From the NCBI GenBank assembly GCA_963759875.1, contig CAVXBB010000016.1:248001-312000 (forward strand): DNA of 64,000 nucleotides, given 5' to 3'. The position numbers and the translations under genes are program-made. The notes under the pieces are model-generated. The model was not told the origin of the DNA and did no database searches. It saw nothing but the letters and a program-made list of their open reading frames with translations. Below, in pieces: positions 24,948-35,297 of this stretch (positions within the stretch are counted from its first letter, which is position 1; each line of letters opens with the position of its first letter). Origin of the DNA: JAFAGX01 sp963759875 (GTDB lineage: Bacteria; Acidobacteriota; Terriglobia; Terriglobales; Acidobacteriaceae).

Positions 24948-27578
24948 ATGGCACTCACCTCTGGCACCAGACTCGGACCATATGAAATTCAGTCGCCGCT
25001 CGGAGCCGGCGGCATGGGCGAAGTTTATCGCGCAAAAGACACGCGCCTCGATCGCACGGTCGCTGTCAAAATTCTTCCACCGCATCTTTCTTCCAATCTG
25101 GATGCAAAGCAGCGCTTCGAACGCGAAGCCCGCGCCATTTCTTCTCTAAACCATCCCAACATTTGCATTCTTTACGACGTCGGTCACCAGGGCGGCACCG
25201 ATTTCCTGGTCATGGAATACCTCGAAGGCGAGACCTTGGCGGATCGCCTCAGGAAAGGTCCTCTTTCGCCCGACCAGTTGCTGAAATTCGGAATCGAGAT
25301 TTGCGAAGGCCTGGAGAAAGCTCATAAACACGGGGTAATCCACCGCGATCTGAAACCGGGAAATATCATGCTGACCAAATCCGGCGCCAAACTCATGGAC
25401 TTCGGATTGGCCAAGGCCATGCCCGCAAACGAAGCTCCGATTTCAAGTTTGACCATGACCGCGGCGCGGCCTTCCGGCGAGCACCCGCTCACCGTTCAGG
25501 GAACGATTGTTGGCACGTTCCAGTACATGTCGCCGGAGCAGGTAGAAGGTAAGGAGGCCGACCCGCGCTCTGACATTTTTGCCCTCGGAGCGGTGTTGTA
25601 CGAAATGGCCTGCGGTAAGCGCGCGTTCTCCGGAAAGAGCCAGGCCAGTATTGTGGCCGCCATTCTGGCATCCGAGCCCCAGCCGATCTCCGCTGTCCAG
25701 CCCATGGCGCCGCCCGCGCTCGATCGCGTTGTCAAAACTTGTATGGCCAAGGATCCTGACGAGCGCTGGCAGACGGCGCATGACGTCAGGTTGCAATTGG
25801 AATGGATTGCCGAGGCCGGTTCGAAGGCTGGCGTCCCGGCTCCCGTGGTCGCAAGGCGTCGGACCTCGAAACGATTTGCCTGGGCTGTTGCGTTGCTTGC
25901 CACAATCGTTGCGATTGCTTTCGCCGTTGGTTTTTTCTTGCGTGCCCCTGCGCCGGTCCATCCGATGCGAGTCAGTATTCTGCCGCCGGAAAAGCATACG
26001 TTTGATCCCGACAGCGTTGCGCTTTCGCCAGACGGCGCCAAGCTGGCCTTTGTCGCCACCAGCGCCGGGGGAACTCCTCAATTGTGGGTGCGCCCTCTGG
26101 ATTCCACCGCGGCTCAGCCCTTAGCCGGAACCGATGATGCCTCTTCACCCTTCTGGTCGCCCGATAGCCGCAGCCTTGGTTTCTTCGCTGATGGAAAGCT
26201 CAGAATTATCGATGCCAGTGGCGGAGCCGTGCAGACTCTGGCCAGTGCGCCAATGCCCCGTGGCGGCAGCTGGGGATCAGATGGAACCATCCTCTATACG
26301 CCCGACACCACGTCCGCCATGTTCCGCATCCCGGCTGCCGGTGGCACTCCAACTCGCGCGATCGGCGCTGAAAAAGCGCCAGCCGGTCTCGGATCGCCGC
26401 GTTGGCCCGTGTTTCTGCCGGATGGCAAGCACTATATGTACTTTCAATATTCTTCGGACAGCGATAGCGGAGGAAACATTCATCTCGCCACTCTCGATTC
26501 GCAGCAGGAGACGACCCTGGTGGCCTCGGATTATCGCGCCCGGTACGGCAATGGACATCTCGTGTTCGTGCGCGGTGGCAATCTCATGGCCCAGAACTTC
26601 GACGAGAGAAAACTGAAATTGGTCGGAAATCCTGTACCCGTCGCCGAGCAGGTTCGCGCCGAGGCTTCCGGAGCGGCTGCCTTCTCACTTTCCAATGAGG
26701 GCAACCTGATTTTCGCGGGTGGCCAATCCGCGACTCTCGACCTAGCGTGGTATGACCGTACCGGCAAGAAGGGCGACATAATTGATAGCGGAACTTTTCA
26801 GGACCTTCACATGTCGCCTGACGGCAAGAAAGTTTCTGCGGCGCGGGTCGATGCCGGCGGACATCTGGAACTTTACATCTACGATCTTGCTCGTGGCACT
26901 AAATCCCAATTTAGTTTCTCGCAGACGCGCGACGATGATCCGGTCTGGTCTCCGGATGGAAACACGATTGTTTTCGACTCAGCGCGGAATGGAAAAATCG
27001 ATCTCTACATCCGCCCCGCCAATGGCTCAACGCAAGAGCAATTGCTGTATCACGACGAAGTCGATAAGTACCCTTACAGCTGGTCCGCCGACGGAAAATA
27101 TGTAGCTTACGAAACTCTCTCCAATGGCCACTTTGCGATTTCGATGTTTCCCATGTTTGGCGATCGCAAGCCCTTCCCCTTCCTGCAGGAGAAGTTCAGC
27201 ACTCGCTACCCGGTGTTCTCGCCGGATGGGAAATGGATACTGTTCACGTCTTTCGAATCGGGACACGCGCAGGTGTACGTCGTCGCCTTTCCGCAAAAGG
27301 GAGGCAGGTTTCTGGTTGCCGATGGCGACCTTGCTCTATGGAGCCAGAATGGCAAAGAAATCCTCTACCTCGACGATCACTCGCGGATGGCATCAGTGGA
27401 AGCAACTGCGCACGGCGACAGCATAGAGTTTGGCAAACCCCAAATTCTGTTTCCGGTGCAGCCGGGCATGTTCCAGGCCAGCACCGATGGCAAGCGCCTG
27501 CTTATGATGCAGGCGCCTATCGAGAACTCATCCAACTTGACCCTGGTGGTGAACTGGCTGCAGGAGTTGAAGAAATAA
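24948..27578 (+). CDS. Transmembrane Ser/Thr protein kinase with TolB-like beta-propeller
   Basis: 876 residues. The kinase domain (about 12-275) shows LGAGGMGEVYRAKD, VAVKILPP, HRDLKPGNIML, DFGLAKA and YMSPEQVEGKEAD. One membrane helix (AWAVALLATIVAIAFAVGFF) lies near 307-328. The rest is a repetitive WD40/PD40 propeller with blades such as ALSPDGAKLAFV, PFWSPDSRSLGFF, HMSPDGKKVSAAR, PVWSPDGNTIVF and PVFSPDGKWILF. The propeller is probably periplasmic and senses a ligand or partner. It is a paralogue of the kinase at 19291-22254 but with a different sensor. Confidence 0.92.
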   Translation: MALTSGTRLGPYEIQSPLGAGGMGEVYRAKDTRLDRTVAVKILPPHLSSNLDAKQRFEREARAISSLNHPNICILYDVGHQGGTDFLVMEYLEGETLADRLRKGPLSPDQLLKFGIEICEGLEKAHKHGVIHRDLKPGNIMLTKSGAKLMDFGLAKAMPANEAPISSLTMTAARPSGEHPLTVQGTIVGTFQYMSPEQVEGKEADPRSDIFALGAVLYEMACGKRAFSGKSQASIVAAILASEPQPISAVQPMAPPALDRVVKTCMAKDPDERWQTAHDVRLQLEWIAEAGSKAGVPAPVVARRRTSKRFAWAVALLATIVAIAFAVGFFLRAPAPVHPMRVSILPPEKHTFDPDSVALSPDGAKLAFVATSAGGTPQLWVRPLDSTAAQPLAGTDDASSPFWSPDSRSLGFFADGKLRIIDASGGAVQTLASAPMPRGGSWGSDGTILYTPDTTSAMFRIPAAGGTPTRAIGAEKAPAGLGSPRWPVFLPDGKHYMYFQYSSDSDSGGNIHLATLDSQQETTLVASDYRARYGNGHLVFVRGGNLMAQNFDERKLKLVGNPVPVAEQVRAEASGAAAFSLSNEGNLIFAGGQSATLDLAWYDRTGKKGDIIDSGTFQDLHMSPDGKKVSAARVDAGGHLELYIYDLARGTKSQFSFSQTRDDDPVWSPDGNTIVFDSARNGKIDLYIRPANGSTQEQLLYHDEVDKYPYSWSADGKYVAYETLSNGHFAISMFPMFGDRKPFPFLQEKFSTRYPVFSPDGKWILFTSFESGHAQVYVVAFPQKGGRFLVADGDLALWSQNGKEILYLDDHSRMASVEATAHGDSIEFGKPQILFPVQPGMFQASTDGKRLLMMQAPIENSSNLTLVVNWLQELKK

Positions 27579-27596
27579 ACACATCAGGATTGCAGC

Positions 27597-29249
27597 CTAA
27601 TGCGCCTCAAACGTCACCCGCCCGGCCACAACCGTCATGCGGATGGTGAGCTTGTTTAGATCACTGGCGGGCACCTCATACGGATTTGCAGACAGAACGG
27701 TGAAATCAGCGTAGCGTCCGACCGTCAGGCTGCCAAGGTTTTTCTCTTGAAAGCTGGCGAATGCCGGACCGACAGTCATCATGCGGAGGGCTTGATCAAC
27801 ATCAACCCGCTGGTCGCCGTACCAGCCTTGCGCCGGGGTTTCATCCGCCCCTTTCCTTGTGACCGCGCAATACAGAGTATCGATGGCCCGGCCGGAATCG
27901 GAAGCCGGGTAGTCGGTCCCGGCGGCCAAACTCACACCGGCATTCAGCAAATCGCGCGTCCGGAGTACCCAATGCACGCGTGCTGGCCCGACGCGATCTT
28001 CCGACCACCGGCTGTACTCGCCCACAAACACCGGCTGGATCGACGCGATGATGCCCATCGAGACGAACCTTGGCAAGTCATCGTTCGTCACCATCGAAGC
28101 ATGCTCAATTCGGAAACGCTCATTCGCCGTGATACCGCCATTTTGAAAAGCATCCAGCGCCCGATGCACCGCGCGGTCCCCAATGGCATGCGTGTTGACC
28201 TGAAATCCTTTTTCATGTGCCGCGCGGACAATCTGCTCGAGTTCCGCATCGCTCATCAATTCCAAGCCGTGCTCTTGCGGAGCATCGGCATACGGATCAC
28301 TCAATTCCGCTCCGCGTGATCCCAGCGCCCCATCGAGAAAAAGCTTGAAGCTGCGGACCGCGAGCATGTTGTTGCCAAGGTCGATCTCCAACGCGTGCGC
28401 AAGGTAATAGCTCCTGGCTTGCTCACCAGCGGCCATCACATAAGCCCGCACGGGAAGCTCGCCGCGTTTGAGCAGGTCCTTATATATGGAAATGGTCTCA
28501 AGCCCCACTCCCGCGTCGTGGACACTGGTCAATCCCCATTTTGAAAACTGTTGAAGAGCTAAACGAATGCGGCGTTCCTGGTCCGCATGAGTGGGCTTTG
28601 GAATGACGGCGCGCATGAGAGCCTGCGCCTTATCTACCAACACGCCGCTGGGTTCGCCGGCGGCGTTCCGAATAATCCGGCCACCATCGGGATCCGGAGT
28701 TTTGCGTGTGATTTTCGCCAGCGTGAGAACTTTGGAGTTTATCCACGTGGAATGCCCGTCAATACGGCTGAGCGCGACTGCGTGATCGCCACTTGCGCTG
28801 TCAAGTTCTTTGGCCGTCGGAAATACGGCGGGCTTCCAGAAGCCTTGGTCCCATCCGCCGCCGGTAATCCACGACCCTGCAGGCGCGTTCCGGGCAGCCT
28901 CCGCAACCTGGGCGAGAATTTCGCTCTTGCTGAGCCCTCGAAGATTCAGCTGTTCCAGTTGCTCGCCTACGCCTTCGACGTGGATATGTGCATCGGCAAA
29001 TCCCGGAAGCCCGACGCCGTTGACCTTAATCTGCCGAGTGCTGCTGCCGGCAAGTGCCTCAACCTGCGATTCGGACCCAATCGCAATGATTCGCCCTGCT
29101 GCAACGGCCATCGCTTCGGCATGAGGATGGGCAGCGTCCAGCGTCAAAAAGTTTCCGATGAAAATCGTATCGGCTTTCGACTGCGCCTGCACCGGAAGCG
29201 CAGCTGCTGCGACCACTATCGCGAAAAATAATACCCGCAGCTTTGGCAT
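27597..29249 (-). CDS. Exported amidohydrolase (YtcJ-like, amidohydrolase_3 family)
   Basis: 550 residues with a signal peptide (MPKLRVLFFAIVVAAAALPV, cut near VQAQS). Metal-site motifs are GFADAHIHVEG (HxH), NTHAIGDRAVHRALD, RIEHASMV and AAGTDYPAS (Asp). The family hydrolyses amide or N-formyl bonds; the substrate is unknown. The stop is 18 bp from the kinase stop, convergent. It lies just downstream of a TonB-dependent receptor on the same strand (21-bp gap), suggesting that the imported substrate is hydrolysed in the periplasm. Confidence 0.88.
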   Translation of the reverse strand: MPKLRVLFFAIVVAAAALPVQAQSKADTIFIGNFLTLDAAHPHAEAMAVAAGRIIAIGSESQVEALAGSSTRQIKVNGVGLPGFADAHIHVEGVGEQLEQLNLRGLSKSEILAQVAEAARNAPAGSWITGGGWDQGFWKPAVFPTAKELDSASGDHAVALSRIDGHSTWINSKVLTLAKITRKTPDPDGGRIIRNAAGEPSGVLVDKAQALMRAVIPKPTHADQERRIRLALQQFSKWGLTSVHDAGVGLETISIYKDLLKRGELPVRAYVMAAGEQARSYYLAHALEIDLGNNMLAVRSFKLFLDGALGSRGAELSDPYADAPQEHGLELMSDAELEQIVRAAHEKGFQVNTHAIGDRAVHRALDAFQNGGITANERFRIEHASMVTNDDLPRFVSMGIIASIQPVFVGEYSRWSEDRVGPARVHWVLRTRDLLNAGVSLAAGTDYPASDSGRAIDTLYCAVTRKGADETPAQGWYGDQRVDVDQALRMMTVGPAFASFQEKNLGSLTVGRYADFTVLSANPYEVPASDLNKLTIRMTVVAGRVTFEAH

Positions 29250-29270
29250 AGCTGTTTATTGAAAGCGAAT

Positions 29271-32200
29271 TTAGAAGCTGTAGCGCAACGCAAATTCCAT
29301 AACACGTGGCTTCGTCAAAGTGCTGGTGTACGTGGCGAACACGTTCGCGGGCTGTTCCAGTTGTGCGGTGCCTTGGGGCAAACTCGCCACGTCAAAACGA
29401 ACGGAATTGGTCACGTTATAAATGTCCCAGCTAAACTTCAGCGTCTGTGACTCGTGAATCGGCCAGGATTTGCTAACCGACGTGTCGATTCCGAAGAAGC
29501 CCGGCCCTCGCAGTTCGTTACGCTGCCCGGATTCACCCGGCAGAGAGTAGCGGAAATCTGCTTGTGCCGCGGCGGGATCCTTGAACAAACCCGGGTTGCC
29601 GTTCTGGTCGATGAATGTGCCCGTCTGCGGTTTCGGCCCGTTCAGAATCGCAGTGGAGGGAAGATACCAATTTGTCGGAAAGCTGGTGAACGTTTCAATG
29701 GTCGTCGGAAAACCGCTGGTCCAGCGCGCCAGGCCTGACCACTGCCAATTGCCGATGATCGCATTCACCCAACCGCTCGAGGCATTCGCGAAGCGCTTTC
29801 CGTGTCCGAAGGGCACTTGGTATATCCAGTTGGTGTTGAATTGGTGCGTGGTGTCGAAATCCGATGGACCGCGTAGCTGGGCCGGCGCCCACGAATTAAT
29901 GATCTGATCAGCCTGATAGTACGCGTCGACGTTATTCACGCGTTCAGCATTGGAGCCGATATCGAGCGACTTGGAGAACGTATAGTTGAAATCCCACTGC
30001 AGTCCGTGCGTCATGCCGTGACGCAGCGTCACCTGCAGCGCGTTATATGAACTGGTGCCGGCATTTCGCCAGGCGTAGAGCGACGTGAATTGAGGATTGA
30101 AATACGCGTAAGGGCCAAGCTTGGAACACGAGGGGAAACACGGGTTGGGACCGAGGCCAAGCTCTCCCGGCACATCTGCAAAAATGAGCGGAAGAGTTTC
30201 GTTGTGCAGAGCGCAGGCATAAGAACTGTACATGGCCTGCGTAGCCGTGGGAGAAAAATTGCCCGGCAAAGTAGCGCCGCCCGGCGTGCAAGAACCAAAA
30301 TCCGCGCCATCATAAACCCCGGCAGCGGCAGGGAACATATCTTCCCAGTAGGGGATCTTGGGCATGTTTTGGATGGGAACATTGGCAGCGGCCGCTTTCG
30401 ACAGCTGGCGTGCGGCAGAGAAATAATCCGTCTTGGATTGCTTATCCACGATGTCGAGAGGCATGGCCAAATCTTCTTCTTGCAACAGGCGCCGCCCGAG
30501 TCGGCCAATGTACGCCACGTCCAAAACAAAACTGTTGGGCAGCTCGCGGTTGATCGAAAAATCAAACACGTGGGAGTAAGGCGTCTTCATCTTGTCGTCT
30601 ATACCCCACGCGGTAGTTGCGCCGTTGTTGGCAAGTCCGCTGGGTGCCAGCTTCGGGAAGGCTCCAGTCGGAGGCGCGGCAATAAGTTGCTGCGGGATGA
30701 TATTCGGGCCGATGAACCTGGGCGAACTATCCACGGTGTATTGCCCAATCGGGTTCTGAATCGTGGTGGTCAGGCCAAACGAGCCGTTACGATCAAAGCT
30801 GTCGACCACTCCCTCGCCGAAGTGATCGTAATACATTCCATAACCGCCGCGGATCGAGCTCTTCCCTGCTCCGCCAAACAGACGCTGCATCAGACCGCTC
30901 TCCGCCTTTGGTGACCAGGCAAATGCCAATCTGGGGGCGAGGTTACCGTAATCCCAATTCCAATAAGGCGCCTTCCCGTTGGCCTGCCCCGACAGAGCGT
31001 AGCTAATCGGAGGATTGAATCGATGCCCTGCTAGCATTGCCGCGGCCCGGTCCTGAAAAAATCCTTCCATGCTGATGTTCGGCGCTACCTGAGTTCCCGT
31101 GGTTTCATATGGCGGCTGCAGCAAGGTGTAACGGACTCCGTAGGTGAGAGTCAGTTGTGGTGTAACGCGCCAAGTGTCCTGCACGTAAGTTTCGAATTCG
31201 TGCGCCAGAAAATGGCGCTGCGCGGGAGTCCCGGTGGGCAAAGCATTGCCTTGTTTCGTGATGTTGTAGTTGGAAAACGAAGAATCCAGCAAACCAGCAA
31301 GTGCAATCACCGGCCAGTCATATCCGTTTTGGAAATTGGAATTCACCGCTGGCAGCCCGAGAGATGCAAACTGCGGAGCACTGGGATCAAAGCTACCGCC
31401 CGATCCGGCAATGAAAGCTGTAGGATTCAACCACAGTGTGTAGGAGCGCGCGTCTATGAAGGAATTCGCGTCGGAGCTGCGGTTGTTAGTGATAATGCGC
31501 AGATTGCCACCAAAGCCCAAGGTGTGCTTTCCCTTCACCCACTGCAAATCGTCCACGAAGTTGTGCACCGGAACATTGGAACGGATACTGAACGTATCTG
31601 CGGTTAACGAATCCGGTCCGTTTCCAAAGAAGGTGTAGTTGTTGGTGAGCTGGCCGATATTGCCGACGCCCTCGCGAACATACCCATAATGAAAATTATT
31701 GATGAGATTTGAACGTAACGTGTTTGTGTAGCCGACGATCAGTCCCTTGCTGTTGTTGGTATCGACCGTGTCCTGCGGCTGACCGGGAAATTCCGAACCT
31801 TGGCCGGTATTGTCACCCACCAAGCCACCGCGAACAAAAATGTGCTGGTTTTGCGTAAGGTTGAAATCGAATTTTGCGACATACGTATTCAGCATGCCGG
31901 GTGTGGACGCAGGAAAGGTGAATCCTTGAAAATTAAGTCCGTCGCCCACGGCGGTGGAGTTGGGCTGAGGGTACTGTTGGAATAGCGCCATGACCGCCGA
32001 ATTCGCTCCTGGCCCCAGAGGGCAAGTTCCAAGGCCGGCGCACTTGGGATCCAGGAACGCCAAGTCTTGCCGCGTCATGGTTTCAATTCCGCTGGCCGGG
32101 CACTTGGGATCGCCAGTGCAGTCGTAGCTCACGATTCCTTGACGAAGGTTGGCACTGGGCACTACCCGTGTGGTTTGCAAATTTTCCCTGGTTCTCTGAC

Positions 32201-33137
32201 CTTCGTAGGCCAGGAAAAAGAACAAGCGATCTTTCACGATGGGACCGCCAGCAGTCGCGCCGAAGGTGTTGCGAATTAACTGGCCGGGAACGTTGGGCAA
32301 CCCTGAATCGATCTGGCTTTGTTTATTGAACCAGTCATTGGCCTCACCAACATTGTTGCGGTTGTATTCGTAAACCGATCCATGAAAGCTATTGGTGCCA
32401 CTTTTCGTAACCAGGGATACTTGCGCACCCGATGAACGCCCCTCGTCAGCATTGGCGTCGCTGGTGGTCACGCGGAATTCCTGCAATGAATCGAGAGTGG
32501 AACGCAAAGCTCCCTGGAACGCGTAGCCTTTTACCTGATCATTGTCGTCAACGCCGTCCAGAGTGATGTTGGTCTGGTCGCTGCGCGCACCGCTCACCGA
32601 TCCGCCACGGCTGTCATTATTCTGGTCCACGCTGGTCCCAACAAACGTGACGCCTGGCTGCAGGCTCAGAATCTGCGTGGGATCGCGCCCTTCAAAGGGC
32701 AACGATTCGATCTGAGAAGCTCCAAAAGCATTTCCCAGTGTCGCATCTTCGCTATTGACCTGCACGGTCGTGCTCATGACTTCTACCGTGCTCTCTTCTC
32801 CTTGCACTCGTAGGGCCAGGTTAGAGGTGGCAGGCACATCGACTTGCAGTTGCAGACCTTCTTCTTTGAGAGTTGCGAATCCAGCCTTAGTTACAATCAG
32901 GGTGTACGTTCCTGGAGGCACCTGCAAGAATTGGTAGAAACCGTGGTCGTCAGTTTTTGTGGAGCGGGAAAAAGCGGTCGCAGAATTCGAGAGAGTGGCA
33001 GAAGCGCCCTGAATCATGGCCCCTTGCGGGTCGGAAATCGTTCCGCGAACCGAAGTAGTGGCAGTTTGCCCGTTGCTGAGAATCGAAAAAAAAGTAACCA
33101 GTGCCGCAAATACAACGATTCTGTGTGCCTTGCCCAT
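29271..33137 (-). CDS. Oar-like TonB-dependent receptor (1288 aa)
   Basis: The start at 33137 (MGKAHRIVVFAALVTFFSIL, signal peptide cut near NGQ) follows GGAGGGG; an upstream ATG would add 52 implausible residues. After the signal comes a carboxypeptidase-regulatory-like domain (TTSVRGTISDPQGAMIQGA, GFYQFLQVPPGTYTLIV), then a plug (FEGRDPTQILSLQPGV) and a long beta-barrel ending in an aromatic residue (EFALRYSF). Proteins of this type import large substrates or help the outer membrane. It is paired with the amidohydrolase downstream and is a paralogue of the receptor at 38301-42290. Confidence 0.92.
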   Translation of the reverse strand: MGKAHRIVVFAALVTFFSILSNGQTATTSVRGTISDPQGAMIQGASATLSNSATAFSRSTKTDDHGFYQFLQVPPGTYTLIVTKAGFATLKEEGLQLQVDVPATSNLALRVQGEESTVEVMSTTVQVNSEDATLGNAFGASQIESLPFEGRDPTQILSLQPGVTFVGTSVDQNNDSRGGSVSGARSDQTNITLDGVDDNDQVKGYAFQGALRSTLDSLQEFRVTTSDANADEGRSSGAQVSLVTKSGTNSFHGSVYEYNRNNVGEANDWFNKQSQIDSGLPNVPGQLIRNTFGATAGGPIVKDRLFFFLAYEGQRTRENLQTTRVVPSANLRQGIVSYDCTGDPKCPASGIETMTRQDLAFLDPKCAGLGTCPLGPGANSAVMALFQQYPQPNSTAVGDGLNFQGFTFPASTPGMLNTYVAKFDFNLTQNQHIFVRGGLVGDNTGQGSEFPGQPQDTVDTNNSKGLIVGYTNTLRSNLINNFHYGYVREGVGNIGQLTNNYTFFGNGPDSLTADTFSIRSNVPVHNFVDDLQWVKGKHTLGFGGNLRIITNNRSSDANSFIDARSYTLWLNPTAFIAGSGGSFDPSAPQFASLGLPAVNSNFQNGYDWPVIALAGLLDSSFSNYNITKQGNALPTGTPAQRHFLAHEFETYVQDTWRVTPQLTLTYGVRYTLLQPPYETTGTQVAPNISMEGFFQDRAAAMLAGHRFNPPISYALSGQANGKAPYWNWDYGNLAPRLAFAWSPKAESGLMQRLFGGAGKSSIRGGYGMYYDHFGEGVVDSFDRNGSFGLTTTIQNPIGQYTVDSSPRFIGPNIIPQQLIAAPPTGAFPKLAPSGLANNGATTAWGIDDKMKTPYSHVFDFSINRELPNSFVLDVAYIGRLGRRLLQEEDLAMPLDIVDKQSKTDYFSAARQLSKAAAANVPIQNMPKIPYWEDMFPAAAGVYDGADFGSCTPGGATLPGNFSPTATQAMYSSYACALHNETLPLIFADVPGELGLGPNPCFPSCSKLGPYAYFNPQFTSLYAWRNAGTSSYNALQVTLRHGMTHGLQWDFNYTFSKSLDIGSNAERVNNVDAYYQADQIINSWAPAQLRGPSDFDTTHQFNTNWIYQVPFGHGKRFANASSGWVNAIIGNWQWSGLARWTSGFPTTIETFTSFPTNWYLPSTAILNGPKPQTGTFIDQNGNPGLFKDPAAAQADFRYSLPGESGQRNELRGPGFFGIDTSVSKSWPIHESQTLKFSWDIYNVTNSVRFDVASLPQGTAQLEQPANVFATYTSTLTKPRVMEFALRYSF

Positions 33138-33593
33138 AGCCCCCTCCGGCTGTGTGCGACCATCCAAAATCCTTCCGAGTTTTGTGACGTGCAAAGTTAG
33201 GGGCGAAGCAGGCTCGTTGTCAAGCACGAATGTGCGTTGGAGTTCGTGGCACGGCAACGGCCACGGTTCATTACTTGACCCCGCTCCACGCAAGCACGGG
33301 GTCGTCCCGAAACTCGGCGCACTTCAGCCGAGTGAGCGGTCCAGCCTGAAGCGCCGTTGAACTTGGCGTAGCGTCGCACGAGATCCCTCGGCCTGCAGGA
33401 AAACGCGCCTTTCGGGATAACCGCAGCACGGGCCGGGTTAGATATGTGAAAAGACTTCGTAGCTGCCCAAGCTGGCTCGATTTATCTCACGTTTCGGCAC
33501 AGAACTTGACAAGATGCGCTCACTCGTTCACCTTGTTGTCCTGTTCGTTAATATCGCGCATGCTCGATCAATTTCCGGCGGAGGGTGATCTCC
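33138..33593. other. Intergenic region with a possible three-way-junction RNA fold
   Basis: No gene was found. Positions 33281-33339 can fold as outer stem CCGCTC/GAGCGG, a hairpin CGGG/CCCG (33297-33309) and a hairpin ACTCGGC/GCCGAGT (33312-33333) stacked on the outer stem. It lies in the leader direction of the TonB receptor (144 nt upstream). The promoter of the amidohydrolase at 33594 should also lie in this stretch; a TTGACA is present near 33507 but no good -10 follows. Confidence 0.35.
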
Positions 33594-35297
33594 ATGCTTA
33601 AGTGGGTATCGACGCTGTTGCTGTGTGCCTGCCTTCAAGGCATCGCATTCGCAGCAGGTGCGGACGAGCAAGTCTTGTACAACGGCAAGGTCTTTACGGG
33701 AGAGCCCGAGCATCCTTACGCCGAGGCTGTAGCCATCCGTGGGGACAAGATTGTGGCCGTCGGCAACCGCGGCGAAGTCTCAAAAACAGTGGCGCGCAGC
33801 GCCGAAATGGTGGATCTTAAAGGCAACTTTTTGATGCCGGGCTTGATTGATAGCCATTGTCACGCGATAGACGGCGGGCTCACTCTGATCTCGGCGGACC
33901 TTGGGGAAAACGCAAAGTCTGTCGAAGAGCTGGTGGCTTTCTCGGCCGAGGCAAAAAAGAGCGGTCGAGGAATGCAGGGTGACATTCTGATCGTGAGCGG
34001 TCTTCCGCTCGCATTCTGGTCGAAGAACAAGGAACTGAACCGGGCCTTTAATAGTGGGCCATATACGGATCAGCCAGTGCTGCTCCAGGGGATGGACGGC
34101 CACACGGCATGGGCGAACCAAGTGCTGCTGAAGCGCGCGGGCGTCGACAAGCAATTCATCAGCAGCCTCGACGCGGTGGGCCGCGGCTATTACGGCTTCG
34201 GGCCGGATTTTGAGCCGAACGGTTTTTTGGTAGACGCGGGGGTAGACAAGGTCAGCAAAGTGGTTCCGAAGCCGACCAAAGAACATATGCTGGATGCGGG
34301 ACGCGCCGCGGTGCAATACATGCATGGTCTAGGAATTACCGCCTGGCTCGATGCCATGGCCAGTGACGAGATCCTGGAAACCTACCGCGGATTGGCTGAG
34401 AGCGGCGAGTTGAACTCGCATGTTGCGGCGCTACCGGTCATTGAGTTCAAGAAGGGACATCCCGATCAGCAACTGGCAAAAGCTCTGCAATGGCGGGAGC
34501 AGTTGAAGAACGTGCCCGGGGTGAAGGTCATCGGCATTAAGGTATTCGCCGATGGCGTGATGGAATATCCCTCCCAAACGGCGGTCCTTTCCAAGCCTTA
34601 CCGCAACAGCGGAAGGAATGGCGAACTGCTTTTCAATCCTGCAGACTTTGCGCGGATCGCGATCGCCGCCGACAAACAAGGGATGATCGTTCACGTCCAT
34701 GCCATAGGCGATCAGGCCGTCACCGAGGCATTGAATGGCATGGAAGCGGCTCGGAAGGCGAACGGAAATTCCGGTTTGCCGGATACCATCACGCATCTGC
34801 AAATAATTAGACCGGAGGACATTCCCCGGTTCCGCGAACTCGGCGTGATTGCCTCATTTCAACTCTACTGGGCCAACGCGGAAGCGGACACGATCGAACT
34901 GTTGAAACCGTATATCGATCCCGCGCTATACCAATGGCAATATCCGGCACGTTCGGTGCTGGATGCAGGTGGCACCATCGCGGGCGCAAGCGACTGGCCG
35001 GTTTCGACGGCCAATGTTTTTCGCGCGATTTATCAGGCCGAAACCCGAATTGGGCCGGAGGGCGTGCTGGATGCAAGCCAGCGTGTCCCGCGTGAAGCAA
35101 TGCTCTATGCGTACACGCGCAATGCTGCACGTGCATTGAACGAGCAGGAGAGGATTGGTTCGATCGCTCCCGGAAAGCAGGCGGATTTTGCCTTACTCGA
35201 TCGCGACGTGCTGACGGTTGCCGCCGAACAGGCCCGCGATACGAAAGTTCTGTGGACGATTGTCGGCGGCAAGACAGTCTATGGCGCTAAGCCATGA
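33594..35297 (+). CDS. Exported amidohydrolase (YtcJ-like), second copy
   Basis: 567 residues. Start ATG at 33594 with GGCGGAGGG upstream. The signal peptide is MLKWVSTLLLCACLQGIAFA. Metal motifs: PGLIDSHCHAIDGG (HxH), VHVHAIGDQAV, THLQIIRPED (the usual His region of the family) and GASDWPVST (Asp). The same family as the enzyme at 27597-29249, but only distantly similar, so substrates may differ. It is transcribed away from the first receptor and precedes the AraC gene by 484 bp. Confidence 0.87.
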   Translation: MLKWVSTLLLCACLQGIAFAAGADEQVLYNGKVFTGEPEHPYAEAVAIRGDKIVAVGNRGEVSKTVARSAEMVDLKGNFLMPGLIDSHCHAIDGGLTLISADLGENAKSVEELVAFSAEAKKSGRGMQGDILIVSGLPLAFWSKNKELNRAFNSGPYTDQPVLLQGMDGHTAWANQVLLKRAGVDKQFISSLDAVGRGYYGFGPDFEPNGFLVDAGVDKVSKVVPKPTKEHMLDAGRAAVQYMHGLGITAWLDAMASDEILETYRGLAESGELNSHVAALPVIEFKKGHPDQQLAKALQWREQLKNVPGVKVIGIKVFADGVMEYPSQTAVLSKPYRNSGRNGELLFNPADFARIAIAADKQGMIVHVHAIGDQAVTEALNGMEAARKANGNSGLPDTITHLQIIRPEDIPRFRELGVIASFQLYWANAEADTIELLKPYIDPALYQWQYPARSVLDAGGTIAGASDWPVSTANVFRAIYQAETRIGPEGVLDASQRVPREAMLYAYTRNAARALNEQERIGSIAPGKQADFALLDRDVLTVAAEQARDTKVLWTIVGGKTVYGAKP

